Shown in pieces: positions 5,212 to 5,812 of a stretch of DNA of 5,812 nt (the stretch's first letter is position 1; the number at the start of each line of letters is the position of its first letter). The notes under the pieces were generated by a model. That model was not told the origin of the DNA, searched no databases, and saw only the letters and a list, made by a program, of their open reading frames with translations. The stretch spans positions 5,356-11,167 of the forward strand of contig DUGL01000197.1 of assembly GCA_013331415.1 (NCBI GenBank), given 5' to 3'. The stretch is from Methanoregulaceae archaeon (lineage in GTDB: Archaea; Halobacteriota; Methanomicrobia; Methanomicrobiales; Methanospirillaceae). A program made the translations under genes and the position numbers.

Positions 5212-5789
5212 ATGACCTTTGAGAGTTTCCCCGTGTACAGGTCGTAGTAGAGACCGTGGATCGCGATCTTCTGGTTCTCCAGCGCACTTTTCACCAGGGG
5301 ATAGGTCTTGAGGTGGTCGATCTGGATCCTGATATTCTCGGTCTCGATCTGGCGTGACCGCTCCCGCTTCTCGTCCGGAGTCTTCGGGGGCGAAATCTTT
5401 GCATCAACGATGGTTTTGGCATCCCTTGCATTGTTCAGCCAGAGCGGGATATAGGCATCATGACTCTCCTTGTCCAGTGCCTTCATGGCACCACAGTCAG
5501 AGTGACCGCAGACCACGATATCCGTCACCTTGAGATGCGCCACGGCATACTCGAGCACGGTCGCGAAGTTCCAGTCATGGATGGGGACGATGTTGCCGAT
5601 GTTTCGCTGGACAAAGATCTCGCCGGGCTGACTGCTGGTGATGCGCTCCGGGACGACGCGTGAATCGGAACAGCCGATCCAGAGCACCTGCGGGCTCTGT
5701 CCCTGCATCAGCTTCTTGAAGATCTCGATGTTGCCGTCAAAGTCGGTCTCGCGGAATTTCATATTGCCAAGTAAGAGGTTCTCGATCAT
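5208..5789 (-). CDS. Beta-class carbonic anhydrase
   Basis: Interconverts CO2 and bicarbonate with a zinc ion in the cytoplasm. The 193-aa protein has the full beta-class signature: zinc ligands Cys40, His96 and Cys99, and the Asp42-Arg44 dyad in CSDSR, with HSDCGA at residues 96-101 and the QRNIGN stretch at 61-66. Length is normal for the bacterial/archaeal family (COG0288). I keep the ATG at 5789 because the LLLGNMKF segment just after it matches the conserved N-terminal L-x-GN-x-x-F; the ATG at residue 10 would cut that off. Only 23 bp upstream are in the window, and they show no clear ribosome binding site. In an autotrophic or methanogenic cell it could balance CO2 and bicarbonate for CO dehydrogenase/acetyl-CoA synthase and carboxylases; that link rests only on proximity. 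Confidence 0.95.
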   Translation of the reverse strand: MIENLLLGNMKFRETDFDGNIEIFKKLMQGQSPQVLWIGCSDSRVVPERITSSQPGEIFVQRNIGNIVPIHDWNFATVLEYAVAHLKVTDIVVCGHSDCGAMKALDKESHDAYIPLWLNNARDAKTIVDAKISPPKTPDEKRERSRQIETENIRIQIDHLKTYPLVKSALENQKIAIHGLYYDLYTGKLSKVI

Positions 5790-5812
5790 GGTACTTGCTC
5801 TTTCTACTCGTT

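Overview
The window looks like part of the chromosome of an anaerobic archaeon, most likely a methanogen of the Methanomicrobiales type. This is inferred from GC-rich coding, archaeal GGTGA/GGAGG ribosome binding sites, TATA/BRE-like promoter elements, and a glutaredoxin plus ferredoxin:disulfide reductase pair like that of methanogens. No ribosomal RNA or other taxonomic marker is present, so the assignment is not firm.

Left two thirds (1-3798, minus strand): a tight operon for the carbonyl and methyl branches of acetyl-CoA decarbonylase/synthase (ACDS, or CODH/ACS). Transcription runs right to left through the acetyl-CoA synthase subunit (cdhC/acsB, 676 aa), the small corrinoid iron-sulfur protein (CFeSP) subunit (cdhD/acsD, 317 aa) and the large CFeSP subunit (cdhE/acsC, cut by the left edge). 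AcsC and AcsD carry the methyl group on a corrinoid. AcsB joins methyl, CO and CoA at its Ni-Ni-[4Fe-4S] A-cluster. The CO dehydrogenase subunit is not in the window. All three proteins resemble the bacterial (Moorella-type) forms more than the classical Methanosarcina ones. In particular, the synthase keeps the N-terminal domain that classical archaeal CdhC lacks.

Middle (3799-4006): a divergent intergenic region with a TATA-like element facing each way and a perfect 10-bp palindrome between them, a candidate operator.

Right third, plus strand (4007-5211): a redox group made of a 92-aa glutaredoxin-like protein (CGWC), a ferredoxin:disulfide reductase fused to a rubredoxin-like domain (start overlapping the previous stop, ATGA), and a 115-aa cysteine-rich protein with a possible thioredoxin-like fold. 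The first two probably pass electrons from ferredoxin to protein disulfides, for example to an anaerobic ribonucleotide reductase.

Right end (5208-5789, minus strand): a complete beta-class carbonic anhydrase, convergent with the cysteine-rich gene. The two stop codons share one CTAG. No mobile elements, CRISPR arrays or RNA genes were seen.
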